The position numbers and the translations under genes are program-made. Positions 1 to 7,982 of a DNA stretch of 36,233 nt are shown piece by piece (within the stretch, counting starts at the first letter, position 1; every line of letters starts with the position of its first letter). The stretch is taken from positions 1 to 36,233 of the forward strand of contig DASXSU010000069.1 of NCBI GenBank assembly GCA_036505795.1, given 5' to 3'. The notes below the pieces were generated by a model. It made no database searches. It was not told the DNA's origin and worked only from the letters and a program-made list of their open reading frames with translations. The DNA is from NS-11 sp036505795 (GTDB taxonomy: Bacteria; Nitrospirota; Nitrospiria; Nitrospirales; NS-4).

Positions 1-673
1 CATCCGCAAGGCCTTCAAGGAGCATCATCTGCCAGCCAAGCGCGGCGGCGGCGAATCTTAATGTGCCGATAGCATGGCCAATGTCGTGTTGGCAGTAGCG
101 AAAGGCACGCTCCCCGTATTTCCAGGCCTCTCGCCAATGGATCGAAGAGAGGCCGACGAGAAACGCACTCGATGGAAACTCTCTCATCAGATCTGCGAAC
201 AGGTTCACCGAGTAGGTCACACGCTGCTCGAGCGCATGCTCTTTCGGTGTGTAGTGGTAGAGTGCGGCAGTGGAGCTAAGGCCGGGGGTCGCGCCGGCGA
301 TAAAATACCCTTCGGTGGGGTGCAAATTCCCGCTCGAGGGATTGCTGCGCAGCGCCCATTTCGAGCTCCCGGCCTGCTTCCAGGCTGTGAGCGACAACGC
401 GTATTCGAAAAATCTCGAGATGCTCTTCAAAGAGACGGGCGTCGGCTTCACGCCGCCTTCGCGATACAGATCTTCATAGGGTGGTGACAGCGGAACGTCC
501 CCCTCATTCAAGATTGGCAGCCGGATCAACGGCGTTCCGTGATATCGCCGGAACGGATTGGGCTGGTTCTCCCAATCCAAATAGCCCAGCGCTCGGGCGT
601 AACGGAACATGTGGTGCTTTGTCTCCTGGTGGTACCGGATGACCTCCGCAAGCGGGTCCATGAGCGGCATCAT
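1..673 (-). CDS. SagB/ThcOx-type nitroreductase-fold protein, partial (C-terminus beyond left edge)
   Basis: Reading the minus strand leftward from the ATG at 673 gives about 224 uninterrupted codons that leave the window. The N-terminus (about residues 11-45) has YHQETKHH, RYARALGYLDW and QPNPFRRY, the usual opening of SagB-like dehydrogenases. Near residue 110 comes RSNPSSGNLHPTEGY, the FMN-contacting segment of the nitroreductase fold, and near 185 WKYGERAFRYCQHD. Family knowledge: FMN-dependent oxidoreductases, some of which oxidise azolines in RiPP maturation, though many are standalone with unknown substrate. No RiPP cyclase or precursor is visible here. ATG at 670 is an alternative start; no strong ribosome-binding site is visible, and the inverted-repeat element at 683-758 lies just upstream. 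The family is fairly sure, the substrate unknown. Confidence 0.85.
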   Translation of the reverse strand, partial: MMPLMDPLAEVIRYHQETKHHMFRYARALGYLDWENQPNPFRRYHGTPLIRLPILNEGDVPLSPPYEDLYREGGVKPTPVSLKSISRFFEYALSLTAWKQAGSSKWALRSNPSSGNLHPTEGYFIAGATPGLSSTAALYHYTPKEHALEQRVTYSVNLFADLMREFPSSAFLVGLSSIHWREAWKYGERAFRYCQHDIGHAIGTLRFAAAALGWQMMLLEGLAD

Positions 674-682
674 ATTGGAAAT

Positions 683-758
683 TGGGGTCAGAGTCGATTT
701 AGCCCCGATTTGGCAGTCCTTGCAGCAGTGGTTGATCTTTAAATCGACTCTGACCCCA
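683..758. repeat. 19-bp inverted repeat, REP/RAYT-like element
   Basis: TGGGGTCAGAGTCGATTTA at 683-701 is repeated as its exact reverse complement at 740-758, with a 38-nt spacer. The GGGGTCAGAGTC core resembles termini I associate with REP elements mobilised by IS200-like (RAYT) transposases; that link is from memory and not tested. No transposase is in the window. The element fills most of the 123-bp gap between the divergent nitroreductase and pyrE starts, so it probably lies within or beside their control regions. Confidence 0.75.
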
Positions 759-796
759 TTGACTCGTCATTGGCTGCGTGATACGGACTCGCCTCA

Positions 797-1372
797 ATGG
801 GCAAATCAGAACTCGCGAAGGCCATGCTCGACAGCGGCGCCTTTCATTGGGAGCAGACCCCACGTTTCACCCTGGCCTCCGGCCGCGTCAGCGAATACTA
901 CGTCAATTGCAAACAGCTCCTCTCACACCCGCGGTACCGGCGGATCATTGCGGAGCTGATCGCGGACCAGCTCGCGGAGTGGGACCTGCAAGCGATCGGC
1001 GGCATGGAGATCGGGGCGATCCCGATCGCGACTTCCGTCTCGGACTATGTATTCATGCAAAAGGGACGTGAGCTGCGGACCTTCGTGGTGCGAAAGAAAG
1101 CCAAGGACCACGGGATGAAACACACGGTGGAAGGATCGTTTCTAACGGGAGACCGGGTCATAGTCGTCGACGATGTGCTGACCACCGGCCAGGCGACGAT
1201 TGACGCCATACAGCAAGCTCGGACCGCTGGGCTCAACGTTCAGCACGCTCTTGTGATCGTGGATCGCGGCGAGGACCACGGCCGCGATCGCGTAGAGGCC
1301 TTGGGTGTGCCCCTCACGAGCCTGCTCACGCTGCAGGATCTGAAAGACCTCCAAGGCAAGCCGAATCAGTAG
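797..1372 (+). CDS. pyrE: Orotate phosphoribosyltransferase
   Basis: Makes orotidine 5'-phosphate from orotate and PRPP in de novo pyrimidine synthesis, in the cytosol. The 191-residue product has the family's usual length. The PRPP-binding signature VIVVDDVLTTGQAT lies at about residues 121-134. Upstream are the SGRVSEYYVNCKQL segment and the GMEIGAIPIATSVS nucleotide-binding region, and RKKAKDHG gives the mobile basic loop. The ATG follows the inverted-repeat element by 38 bp and has no clear Shine-Dalgarno sequence. It converges on the SDR gene at 1407 with a 34-bp gap. pyrF, a later step of the pathway, is at 7120 in a separate transcription unit. Confidence 0.96.
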   Translation: MGKSELAKAMLDSGAFHWEQTPRFTLASGRVSEYYVNCKQLLSHPRYRRIIAELIADQLAEWDLQAIGGMEIGAIPIATSVSDYVFMQKGRELRTFVVRKKAKDHGMKHTVEGSFLTGDRVIVVDDVLTTGQATIDAIQQARTAGLNVQHALVIVDRGEDHGRDRVEALGVPLTSLLTLQDLKDLQGKPNQ

Positions 1373-1406
1373 CCAGCCTTAGAACAGGCTATGACCCAAC
1401 GGCCTC

Positions 1407-2321
1407 TCAGTGCAGAATCGACTGTAGGGCCTCTGCGAGTTCCGGGTGCTTGAATCGGTACCCCGCCTCTGTAATAGCTTTAGGCACGACATTCTGCCCC
1501 GTGAGAATTAGCTCGGCAGCCTCTCCCAGCAGTGCTCTCACCGCAAATGCGGGAATCGGTGCCCATACAGGCCTATGGAGAACCCGGCCCAAGGCGGCGC
1601 AGAATGCCTTATTCGTCGTAGGCTGCGGGGCAGTTGCATTGATAGCGCCGTGAATGTAGTCATGATCCAACGCATGAAGAATGATTCCCAGAACGTCGTC
1701 GCGATGAATCCAAGACAAATACTGCCTGCCGGTTCCCATCCATCCGCCGAGAAACAGCCTGAACGGCGGTAGCATTTGCGCGAGCGCGCCGCCGCCACGT
1801 TCGAGGACGACGCCAGTACGCAGCCGGACAACTCGCACATTAAGCGCTACGGCTTTGGTGGCTTGGGTTTCCCAAGCTTGAACCATCTGTCCCAGAAAAT
1901 CATTTCCCGGCGGTGCATGCTCATCCAACGGCTCATCACCGCACGGGCCGTAATACCCGATCGCGGAAGCACTAATGAGGGTAAGAGGCCGTTGGTTGAT
2001 TCGCCCGATGGCTTCGACGATCTGCCTTGTGCCGTCCACTCGTGAGCTCAAGATGCGGGCCTTGAACGCTGCGTTCCAACGCTGTGCGAAGATTCCCTCA
2101 CCGCACAGATTCACCACCGCGTCCGCTCGGCTGATTTCACCTTCCCAGGGTCCAGGGCGTCCGCCGGCCTCCCAGTGGACCAGCTCAATGCCTTCACCCA
2201 GGATTTCCTTCGCACGGAAAATATCGCGCGACAGCGCGATGACCGAATCGCCGCGCTCGCGCAAGGCACGAACCAAGGCCCGGCCGATAAAGCCCGTTGC
2301 ACCCGTGACGGCGACATGCAT
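1407..2321 (-). CDS. TIGR01777-family SDR / nucleoside-diphosphate-sugar epimerase-like protein
   Basis: 304 residues, typical length for the YfcH/TIGR01777 family. The N-terminal Rossmann motif GATGFIG is at residues 7-13, and ISASAIGYYG near residue 117 supplies the SDR tyrosine. ADAVVNLCGEGI and SWIHRDDVLGIILHAL are family hallmarks. The C-terminal half ends with the conserved LLTGQNVVPKAITEAGYRFKHPELAEAL block. The family is predicted to be NAD(P)-dependent and no substrate is firmly established. It faces away from leuS with about 100 bp between the starts. GAGG just upstream of the ATG acts as the ribosome-binding site. Family certain, function uncertain. Confidence 0.92.
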   Translation of the reverse strand: MHVAVTGATGFIGRALVRALRERGDSVIALSRDIFRAKEILGEGIELVHWEAGGRPGPWEGEISRADAVVNLCGEGIFAQRWNAAFKARILSSRVDGTRQIVEAIGRINQRPLTLISASAIGYYGPCGDEPLDEHAPPGNDFLGQMVQAWETQATKAVALNVRVVRLRTGVVLERGGGALAQMLPPFRLFLGGWMGTGRQYLSWIHRDDVLGIILHALDHDYIHGAINATAPQPTTNKAFCAALGRVLHRPVWAPIPAFAVRALLGEAAELILTGQNVVPKAITEAGYRFKHPELAEALQSILH

Positions 2322-2352
2322 AGGCAGGGAGGATAGCAGGCTACAGATTTTG

Positions 2353-2388
2353 AGACCAGACAGTCGGCCGCGGCACCTTATCTGGTCT
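2353..2388. promoter_or_regulatory. 8-bp inverted repeat in the leuS upstream region
   Basis: AGACCAGA at 2353-2360 pairs perfectly with TCTGGTCT at 2381-2388 around a 20-nt spacer. It lies between the divergent SDR and leuS genes, 35 bp before the leuS ATG. No T-run follows, so it is not a standard terminator. It could be an operator or a leader hairpin; no function is assigned. Confidence 0.4.
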
Positions 2389-2422
2389 AAAATGCGTGAT
2401 TTGTGTTAAGTTTTCGCCAGCG

Positions 2423-5062
2423 ATGGAACGAACGTACCTGCCTGATCAGATAGAGCAAAAGTGGCAGCGGATCTGGGAGGAGCAACAGACCTTCCGAGTC
2501 ACGGAAGACACCTCCCGCCCGAAATACTACTGCCTGGAAATGTTTCCCTATCCCTCCGGCCGCATTCATATGGGGCACGTCCGTGTTTATGCGATTGGCG
2601 ATGTGATCGCCCGTTTCAAGACGATGCGCGGCCATGCCGTGCTGCATCCGATGGGCTGGGATGCCTTCGGGCTTCCGGCGGAGAACGCCGCGATCGAAAA
2701 AGGCGTCCATCCTGATGTGTGGACGCGCGAGAATATCGCGTATATGCGCCAGCAGTTGAAGCGGCTGGGCCTGTCCTACGATTGGAGCCGGGAGATCACA
2801 ACCTGCGAACCGGACTACTACAAGTGGAACCAATGGCTGTTTTTGAAATTCTTTGACAAGGGGCTTGCCTATAAGAAGCGATCGGCGGTCAACTGGTGCC
2901 CGAGCTGCGAAACGGTCCTTGCCAACGAACAGGTGGAGGAAGGGCGTTGCTGGCGATGCGATACCGCGGTGGTACAAAAGGAACTGGACCAATGGTTCTT
3001 CAGGATCACCAGCTATGCCGAGGAGCTCCTGGGCGCGTCCGATCAGCTCAGCGCGTGGCCGGCGCGGGTGCTTGCGATGCAGCGAAATTGGATCGGCAAG
3101 AGCGTGGGTGTGGAAGTGGATTTCCCTCTGGCGGAGCCGGCGCCTGAGTTACCGGCCATCCGCATCTTTACGACGCGCCAGGACACGATCTTCGGCGCGA
3201 CCTTCATGAGTGTCGCTCCTGAGTCGCCGTTGGTGGAGCGGCTCATAGCCGGCCAATCACAGGCGGCGGCCGTGCGGGAGTTTGTCGAACGCGTGGCTCG
3301 GCAGGACAAGGCGGTCCGTCTTGCAAAGGAGCATGAAAAAGAAGGCGTGTTCACCGGCGCCTACGCCATCAATCCTTTTACGAAGACCCGCATTCCGATC
3401 TGGATCGCGAACTTTGTCCTGTACGAGTATGGCACCGGCGCGATCATGGCGGTTCCCGCCCATGATCAGCGCGATTTCGAATTCGCGACGAAGTACAAGA
3501 TCCCGATCCGCCTTGTCATTCAAAACCCGGAGGGGTCACTCGGCGAAGACCATCTCGCGGCGGCATATGAAGAACAGGAGGGCGCGGGCCGGCTGGTCAA
3601 CTCCGGGCAATTCTCGGGGCGCAGTGTGCCGGAAGCCAAGGCGGACATCGCCGAGTTTGTCGAACAGCAGCGCCTCGGACGCCCGATGGTGAATTACCGG
3701 CTACGAGACTGGGGCGTGTCACGGCAACGATACTGGGGAACGCCGATTCCGATCATCTACTGCAAGACCTGTGGCACGGTGCCGGTTCCGGAAGCCGATT
3801 TGCCTGTAACCTTGCCAAAAGATGTGCCGTTTACAGGCAAGGGCGCCTCGCCGCTGGCCCAAGTGACAGCCTTCGTTGAGACCAGCTGTCCGAAATGCGG
3901 GGGTCCGGCTCGCCGGGAAACCGACACGATGGATACCTTCGTGGACTCCTCGTGGTATTTTCTTCGCTATTGCTCGCCGCACGATGAGCGTCTTCCGGTG
4001 GATCCGCCGAAGGCCGATTATTGGATGCCGGTGGACCAGTATGTCGGCGGCATCGAACATGCGGTCCTGCATCTACTCTATGCTCGGTTTTTCACGAAGG
4101 CGCTTCGCGATCTCGGTCTTACGAAAGCGAATGAGCCGTTTACGAGCCTGCTCACTCAAGGTATGGTCTGCAAGGAGACCTACCGCTGTGAGACCCATGG
4201 CTGGTTGTTTCCCACAGACCTGATCGGGAGCGAGAAGGAAGGCTGGCGGTGCCGCCAATGCGGCAAGCCGGCCGAACGCGGTCGCGTGGAAAAGATGTCG
4301 AAGTCCAAAAAGAACATTGTGGACCCTGAGCATCTGGTCAACACGTATGGGGCCGACACCGCGCGGCTTTTCTCGCTGTTTGCGGCGCCTCCGGAGAAAG
4401 ATCTGGAGTGGAGCGACGCCGGTGTAGAAGGAGCCTATCGGTTTCTGGGCAGGGTGTGGCGTCTCGTGGAGAGCGTACCAGGCATTTTCTCTGGGAAGCC
4501 ACCCGCCGATGGTCATTTCCGTCAACAGAATGAAACGGCTGCGGAAGAATCGCCGATTTCAGAGCTGCGGAGGCTGACCCATCGAACCATCAAGAAAGTC
4601 ACGGAAGACATTGACCGCGAATTTCAGTTCAACACAGCCGTGGCGGCCCTGATGGAGTTCGTCAACGGCCTTTACAAGTTCTCCTCGGAGACGAAGGCAG
4701 GCGAGGATATGGCGGCACTGCGGGAGGCCCTTGAAGCCCTCCTCATCTTATTGGCACCCTTCGCGCCTCATATTGCCGAAGAGCTATGGGAGCGGACCGG
4801 CCACAACGAGTTGCTGGTACAGCGGCCGTGGCCGAAGTATGAGGAGGCGCTGATCAAGGCGAACATCTTGACGATACCCATTCAGGTCAATGGCAAGCTT
4901 CGCAGCAAATTGGTCATCCCTGCAGACTGGACCAAAGAGCAGATACTCAACGCCGCGCTCTCTGACGCCAAAATCACAGAGTTGATAAAAGGGAAGACCA
5001 TCGCGAAGCAGATCTACATCGAGAAACGGTTGGTGAACATCGTGGTGGAAGAATCGCAATGA
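2423..5062 (+). CDS. leuS: Leucyl-tRNA synthetase
   Basis: Charges tRNA-Leu with leucine using ATP. The chosen ATG at 2423 starts with MERTYLPDQIEQKWQ, the normal LeuRS N-terminus, and gives 879 residues; an ATG 27 bp upstream would add nine unconserved residues. The class I motifs are intact: HMGH at residues 49-52 and KMSKS at about 624-628. Several CxxC pairs (CPSC with CWRC near 160-180, CKTC with CPKC near 450-500, CRQCGK just before KMSKS) suggest zinc-binding inserts. The editing domain carries the conserved TTRQDTIFGATF and YGTGAIMAVPAHDQRDFEFA segments. Its TGA overlaps a possible upstream ATG of lptE, suggesting a leuS-lptE-holA unit, an order common in many bacteria. Confidence 0.98.
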   Translation: MERTYLPDQIEQKWQRIWEEQQTFRVTEDTSRPKYYCLEMFPYPSGRIHMGHVRVYAIGDVIARFKTMRGHAVLHPMGWDAFGLPAENAAIEKGVHPDVWTRENIAYMRQQLKRLGLSYDWSREITTCEPDYYKWNQWLFLKFFDKGLAYKKRSAVNWCPSCETVLANEQVEEGRCWRCDTAVVQKELDQWFFRITSYAEELLGASDQLSAWPARVLAMQRNWIGKSVGVEVDFPLAEPAPELPAIRIFTTRQDTIFGATFMSVAPESPLVERLIAGQSQAAAVREFVERVARQDKAVRLAKEHEKEGVFTGAYAINPFTKTRIPIWIANFVLYEYGTGAIMAVPAHDQRDFEFATKYKIPIRLVIQNPEGSLGEDHLAAAYEEQEGAGRLVNSGQFSGRSVPEAKADIAEFVEQQRLGRPMVNYRLRDWGVSRQRYWGTPIPIIYCKTCGTVPVPEADLPVTLPKDVPFTGKGASPLAQVTAFVETSCPKCGGPARRETDTMDTFVDSSWYFLRYCSPHDERLPVDPPKADYWMPVDQYVGGIEHAVLHLLYARFFTKALRDLGLTKANEPFTSLLTQGMVCKETYRCETHGWLFPTDLIGSEKEGWRCRQCGKPAERGRVEKMSKSKKNIVDPEHLVNTYGADTARLFSLFAAPPEKDLEWSDAGVEGAYRFLGRVWRLVESVPGIFSGKPPADGHFRQQNETAAEESPISELRRLTHRTIKKVTEDIDREFQFNTAVAALMEFVNGLYKFSSETKAGEDMAALREALEALLILLAPFAPHIAEELWERTGHNELLVQRPWPKYEEALIKANILTIPIQVNGKLRSKLVIPADWTKEQILNAALSDAKITELIKGKTIAKQIYIEKRLVNIVVEESQ

Positions 5063-5108
5063 AATGTTCTTCAACCATGAACAGTGCAACGGGTCCTGCC
5101 GCCGAACA

Positions 5109-5158
5109 GCCCAGGCTCGCGGGCTCCCGAAGCCCAAGTCGCTCCGCTACGCCTGGGC
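5109..5158. repeat. Nested inverted repeat in the leuS-lptE junction
   Basis: GCCCAGGC at 5109-5116 pairs with GCCTGGGC at 5151-5158. Inside it GGGCT (5121-5125) pairs with AGCCC (5131-5135). The structure sits in the 146-bp stretch that would be either an odd N-terminal extension of LptE or, more likely, untranslated leader. Confidence 0.45.
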
Positions 5159-5208
5159 GCCCGTTCGTCGTCACCCGCGATGACCAAGGTGGAAGGAGAA
5201 TATTCCAG

Positions 5209-5739
5209 TTGCCAAGGGTTGTGGGTAGGACAGCTGAAGTCGCGATTGCGGTGCTGTTGATAAGCCTAGTAGCGTGCGGGTATGAATTCGGCAACAGCGT
5301 GAAACCAGGGACAGCGTACGGCGTCGTCCTGGCTGTGCCGGTTTTTCACAACGACACGTTTGAGCCGATTTTGGATCGGCGCGTCACGGAGATGGTACGC
5401 CGGCAGTTTCTTCAGGCTGACGGCCTCACGCTGGTCAACGATGTAAGCGCAGCGCCATTGGTGCTGTCCGGCCGCGTCAATGGCTATTCCGTCCAAACTC
5501 TGTCATTTCACCAGGGGCAGGTGAATGAATCTCGAGTCACGATCTACGCGAGCGTTTCCATGGTTGATACCGGCACAAAAAGGAAGCTTTGGCAGGAGAG
5601 CTATATCACCTCCGCTGAATTCTTCCTGACGGCCGATCTTGCCATTAACCGATCCCGTCAGGATATCGCCACCGATGAGGCCGCGCAGATGATGGCCGAG
5701 AGTATTGTGTCGCGGGTGCTGGAGGACTATGGCAAGTGA
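5209..5739 (+). CDS. lptE: LptE-like outer-membrane LPS-assembly lipoprotein
   Basis: LptE plugs the LptD barrel that inserts lipopolysaccharide into the outer leaflet. The frame is open from an ATG at 5059, but that puts about 50 low-complexity residues before the signal peptide. I prefer TTG at 5209, preceded by AAGGAGA about 10 nt upstream; it gives 176 residues starting MPRVVGRTAEVAIAV. The lipobox is LVAC with the lipidated cysteine at residue 23. The mature protein opens CGYEF, then has the VPVFHNDTFEP and ILDRRVTEMVRRQF segments of the LptE/RlpB fold. It sits between leuS and holA, its common position. Family assignment is good, the start less sure. Confidence 0.85.
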   Translation: MPRVVGRTAEVAIAVLLISLVACGYEFGNSVKPGTAYGVVLAVPVFHNDTFEPILDRRVTEMVRRQFLQADGLTLVNDVSAAPLVLSGRVNGYSVQTLSFHQGQVNESRVTIYASVSMVDTGTKRKLWQESYITSAEFFLTADLAINRSRQDIATDEAAQMMAESIVSRVLEDYGK

Positions 5740-5745
5740 GTTGAA

Positions 5746-6810
5746 ATGAGCGCGAAGCGTGAAGGCATCGGGATTTCGGAGCTGATACGTCAGCTCGGCT
5801 CTGGTCCTCCTGCCCCGATTTATCTATTGTTGGGGGAGGAGACATTTTTGCGGGAGGCCGCGCTTGTTGCGATTCGTCGCTCGGTTCTGGGCGATGAAAA
5901 GGAAGATAATGGCTTTAATTGCGATCTCTTGTACGGCGATGAGACGGACGCGCTCGAGGTGCTGAACCGTTGCGACACGCTGCCCGCTTTTGCCGCCCGG
6001 CGTCTGGTCATTATCCGCAACGCCGGTGCTCTCCGACCGCGCGAGACAGAACGACTCATGCCGTACCTCAAGGCGCCGGTTGAGACAACCTGTCTTGTCC
6101 TAGCCAGCGAGAAGGTGGATGGGCGGTTAAAGTTTTTCCAGACCCTCAAGGCTGTCGCCATGACTGTGGACTGCTTTCCTTTGGATGCCAGGTTCATGCC
6201 GGAATGGATTCACGAGCAGGCCAAGAGTCTGGGTCTCGGCCTGGATGATGCGGCCTATGAGGCTCTTCACTATGCCAGCGGAGGAAATTTGGCGGTCGTT
6301 CGTCGGGAACTCGAGAAACTCGTCGACTACCTTCACCCGAACACCCGCGTGAGCGCTGCCGATGTGGAAGCCGTGCGCGGAGCGGACTGCGGGGGAACCG
6401 TCTGGGATTTTCTGGAGGCGCTCGCGCGTAAAGATCGAGCGGCTTCCTTGCGAACTTTGGGTCAAATTCTCGACGCCGGAGAACCTCCGCTGCGCTTGAT
6501 CGGTCTGTTGGCCTTCCAATGGAGGCAAGTCTGGAAGACACGTGAGAAACTCGATCGTCGGGTTCCGGAAGCCGGGTTGGCGCGAAGCCTCGGCGTCCCG
6601 CCCTTTCGCGTTCGTGGTCTGGTAGAGCAAGCGAGAGGGTTGTCGAATGAGGAATTGAGCGTCTGCTTTGAGGCGTTCCGCGAGGCCGATTTCCGCTTAA
6701 AAGGCGGAGAACGCGGGACGGAGCGACGGATAATGGAACGCCTGGTGCTGAACCTGTGCCGGGGGGCCCGCCGTGCTACTTCGGCGCGAGCTTTCGTACC
6801 TGCGCGGTGA
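5746..6810 (+). CDS. holA: DNA polymerase III delta subunit
   Basis: The delta subunit of the clamp loader opens the beta sliding clamp. At 354 residues it has the usual length. APIYLLLGEETFLREAAL near residues 27-44 is the family's N-terminal signature, followed by PAFAARRLVIIRNA near 84-97. The SGGNLAVVRRELEKLVDY segment and the C-terminal collar region (LLAFQWRQVWKT to FREADFRLKGG) follow. The gene starts 6 bp after lptE ends, consistent with cotranscription. Its last 35 bp are antisense to the 3' end of rpsT. Confidence 0.94.
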   Translation: MSAKREGIGISELIRQLGSGPPAPIYLLLGEETFLREAALVAIRRSVLGDEKEDNGFNCDLLYGDETDALEVLNRCDTLPAFAARRLVIIRNAGALRPRETERLMPYLKAPVETTCLVLASEKVDGRLKFFQTLKAVAMTVDCFPLDARFMPEWIHEQAKSLGLGLDDAAYEALHYASGGNLAVVRRELEKLVDYLHPNTRVSAADVEAVRGADCGGTVWDFLEALARKDRAASLRTLGQILDAGEPPLRLIGLLAFQWRQVWKTREKLDRRVPEAGLARSLGVPPFRVRGLVEQARGLSNEELSVCFEAFREADFRLKGGERGTERRIMERLVLNLCRGARRATSARAFVPAR

Positions 6811-7048
6811 GGCGGGAGATCCTTCGCGACGCAGTCTTCTTGTGGATGATTCCTTTTGAAGCCGCTTTTGCAAGGCTGCGCGTAGCATCGCGAAGGGTGC
6901 CGTTGGCCTCTTCCGTATTCTTAGCTTCCACGGCGCTTTGCAGCTTTTTGATAAGGTTCTTGACGCCTGACTGCACGGAGCGGTTTCTCAGCCGACGTTT
7001 TTCGGATTGCCTGGCGGCTTTAAACACATTCTTATGAACGACCGGCAT
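6776..7048 (-). CDS. rpsT: 30S ribosomal protein S20
   Basis: A primary-binding protein of the 30S subunit that contacts 16S rRNA. I use the ATG at 7048 because GAGGAA lies just upstream and the product begins MPVVHKNVFKAARQSEKRRLRN, the standard S20 opening; an ATG at 7087 would add 13 unconserved residues. The 90-residue, very basic, helical protein ends RLTAQVRKLAPK. Its 3' end overlaps holA by 35 bp on the opposite strand, with both reading frames intact. Confidence 0.97.
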   Translation of the reverse strand: MPVVHKNVFKAARQSEKRRLRNRSVQSGVKNLIKKLQSAVEAKNTEEANGTLRDATRSLAKAASKGIIHKKTASRRISRLTAQVRKLAPK

Positions 7049-7119
7049 TGCGATTTCCTCAATGAGACAAGGTGAAACTCGTAACATAGCGGCGCTTTCG
7101 ATGTCAAGAAAACACCCAT

Positions 7120-7824
7120 ATGGAAATTGACGCTCGTGAGCGGCTGATCCTGGCGCTGGATGTCCCTTCCGCCGATGAAGCGAAACGTCTGGTGGAGCGG
7201 GTAGGGCAGGAAATCGGCTTCGTGAAAATAGGACTTGAACTGTTTACCGCCGCCGGGCCCGAGATCATTCGCTGGGCAATCCAACAGGGGAAACAGGTTT
7301 TCCTCGATCTCAAGCTGCTCGATATCGGCGAGACGGTCAAGCGTGCCACGTCAGCTGCATGCGAACTCGGGGTCACGCTGTTGACCGTACACACCGGCAG
7401 CAAGACGATCCGCGCGGCCGTCGAGGGCCGAGGTACTGCCCGGTTGAAGATCATAGCGGTAACGGTCTTGACCAATTTTGCTGAGTCCGATCTTGAAGAA
7501 CTCGGTATCCAGGAGTCGATGCCGGATGCTGTCCTGCGTCGTGCTCGATTGGCCGTGGCGTGGGGTGCGGACGGCCTCGTCGCTGCCGGCACTCAGCTTG
7601 AGATCATTCGGATGATGATGGGGAGCAAACCGATCCTTGTAACGGCCGGCATACGGCCGGGTGGCACATCCCCTGATGACCAGGTGAGCGTGGCGACGCC
7701 GACGTTAGCATTAGCCGCTGGGGCCGACTATCTGGTGGTTGGACGTCCGATTCGAAACGCCCCCGACCCCGCTAAGGCTGCGCGTGCCATTCAAGAAGAG
7801 ATCGCGGCCGCCTGCAAATCGTAG
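7120..7824 (+). CDS. pyrF: Orotidine 5'-phosphate decarboxylase
   Basis: Decarboxylates OMP to UMP, the last step of UMP synthesis. At 234 residues it matches the short bacterial class. LILALDVPSADEA (about residues 6-18) starts the TIM barrel, KIGLELFTAAGP follows, and FLDLKLLDIGETV near 60 carries the catalytic Asp-x-Lys-x-x-Asp pattern. GADYLVVGRPI near 207-217 is the phosphate-binding end. It diverges from rpsT and precedes tRNA-His by about 80 bp. Confidence 0.96.
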   Translation: MEIDARERLILALDVPSADEAKRLVERVGQEIGFVKIGLELFTAAGPEIIRWAIQQGKQVFLDLKLLDIGETVKRATSAACELGVTLLTVHTGSKTIRAAVEGRGTARLKIIAVTVLTNFAESDLEELGIQESMPDAVLRRARLAVAWGADGLVAAGTQLEIIRMMMGSKPILVTAGIRPGGTSPDDQVSVATPTLALAAGADYLVVGRPIRNAPDPAKAARAIQEEIAAACKS

Positions 7825-7844
7825 GAAGCCGGTTTCTCAAGTGG

Positions 7845-7874
7845 TTGCGCGCTAGAGTCCGCCTTTGATACTAT
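7845..7874 (+). promoter_or_regulatory. Candidate promoter for tRNA-His
   Basis: TTGCGC (7845-7850) and TACTAT (7869-7874) are separated by 18 bp, placing a start near 7881, about 24 bp before the tRNA. Both boxes are imperfect matches to the consensus, so this is tentative. Confidence 0.35.
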
Positions 7875-7904
7875 TCCTTTTCCCCGTGAAGATTTCCTCG
7901 AAGT

Positions 7905-7982
7905 GGTGGGTATAGCTCAGTTGGTTAGAGCGCCGGATTGTGGATCCGGAGGTCGGGGGTTCGAAACCCCTTACCCACCCCA
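7905..7982 (+). tRNA. tRNA-His (anticodon GTG)
   Basis: The acceptor stem pairs GTGGGTA (7906-7912) with TACCCAC (7972-7978). The anticodon stem CCGGA/TCCGG encloses the loop TTGTGGA, giving anticodon GTG at 7940-7942. The T arm is GGGGG TTCGAAA CCCC. Position 7905 supplies the extra G-1 that identifies histidine tRNAs, the discriminator is C (7979), and CCA is encoded at 7980-7982. Confidence 0.97.

Noticed and set aside
2..61. Plus-strand reading ending in TAA at 59-61 (IRKAFKEHH...)
   Set aside because: It lies antisense to the well-supported nitroreductase frame, whose family motifs are clear.
74..742. Several plus-strand reading frames
   Set aside because: All are shadows of the minus-strand nitroreductase gene or cross the inverted repeat; none looks like a known protein.
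2330..2422. T-box riboswitch before leuS
   Set aside because: The leader is too short and lacks the T-box motif and a terminator/antiterminator pair.
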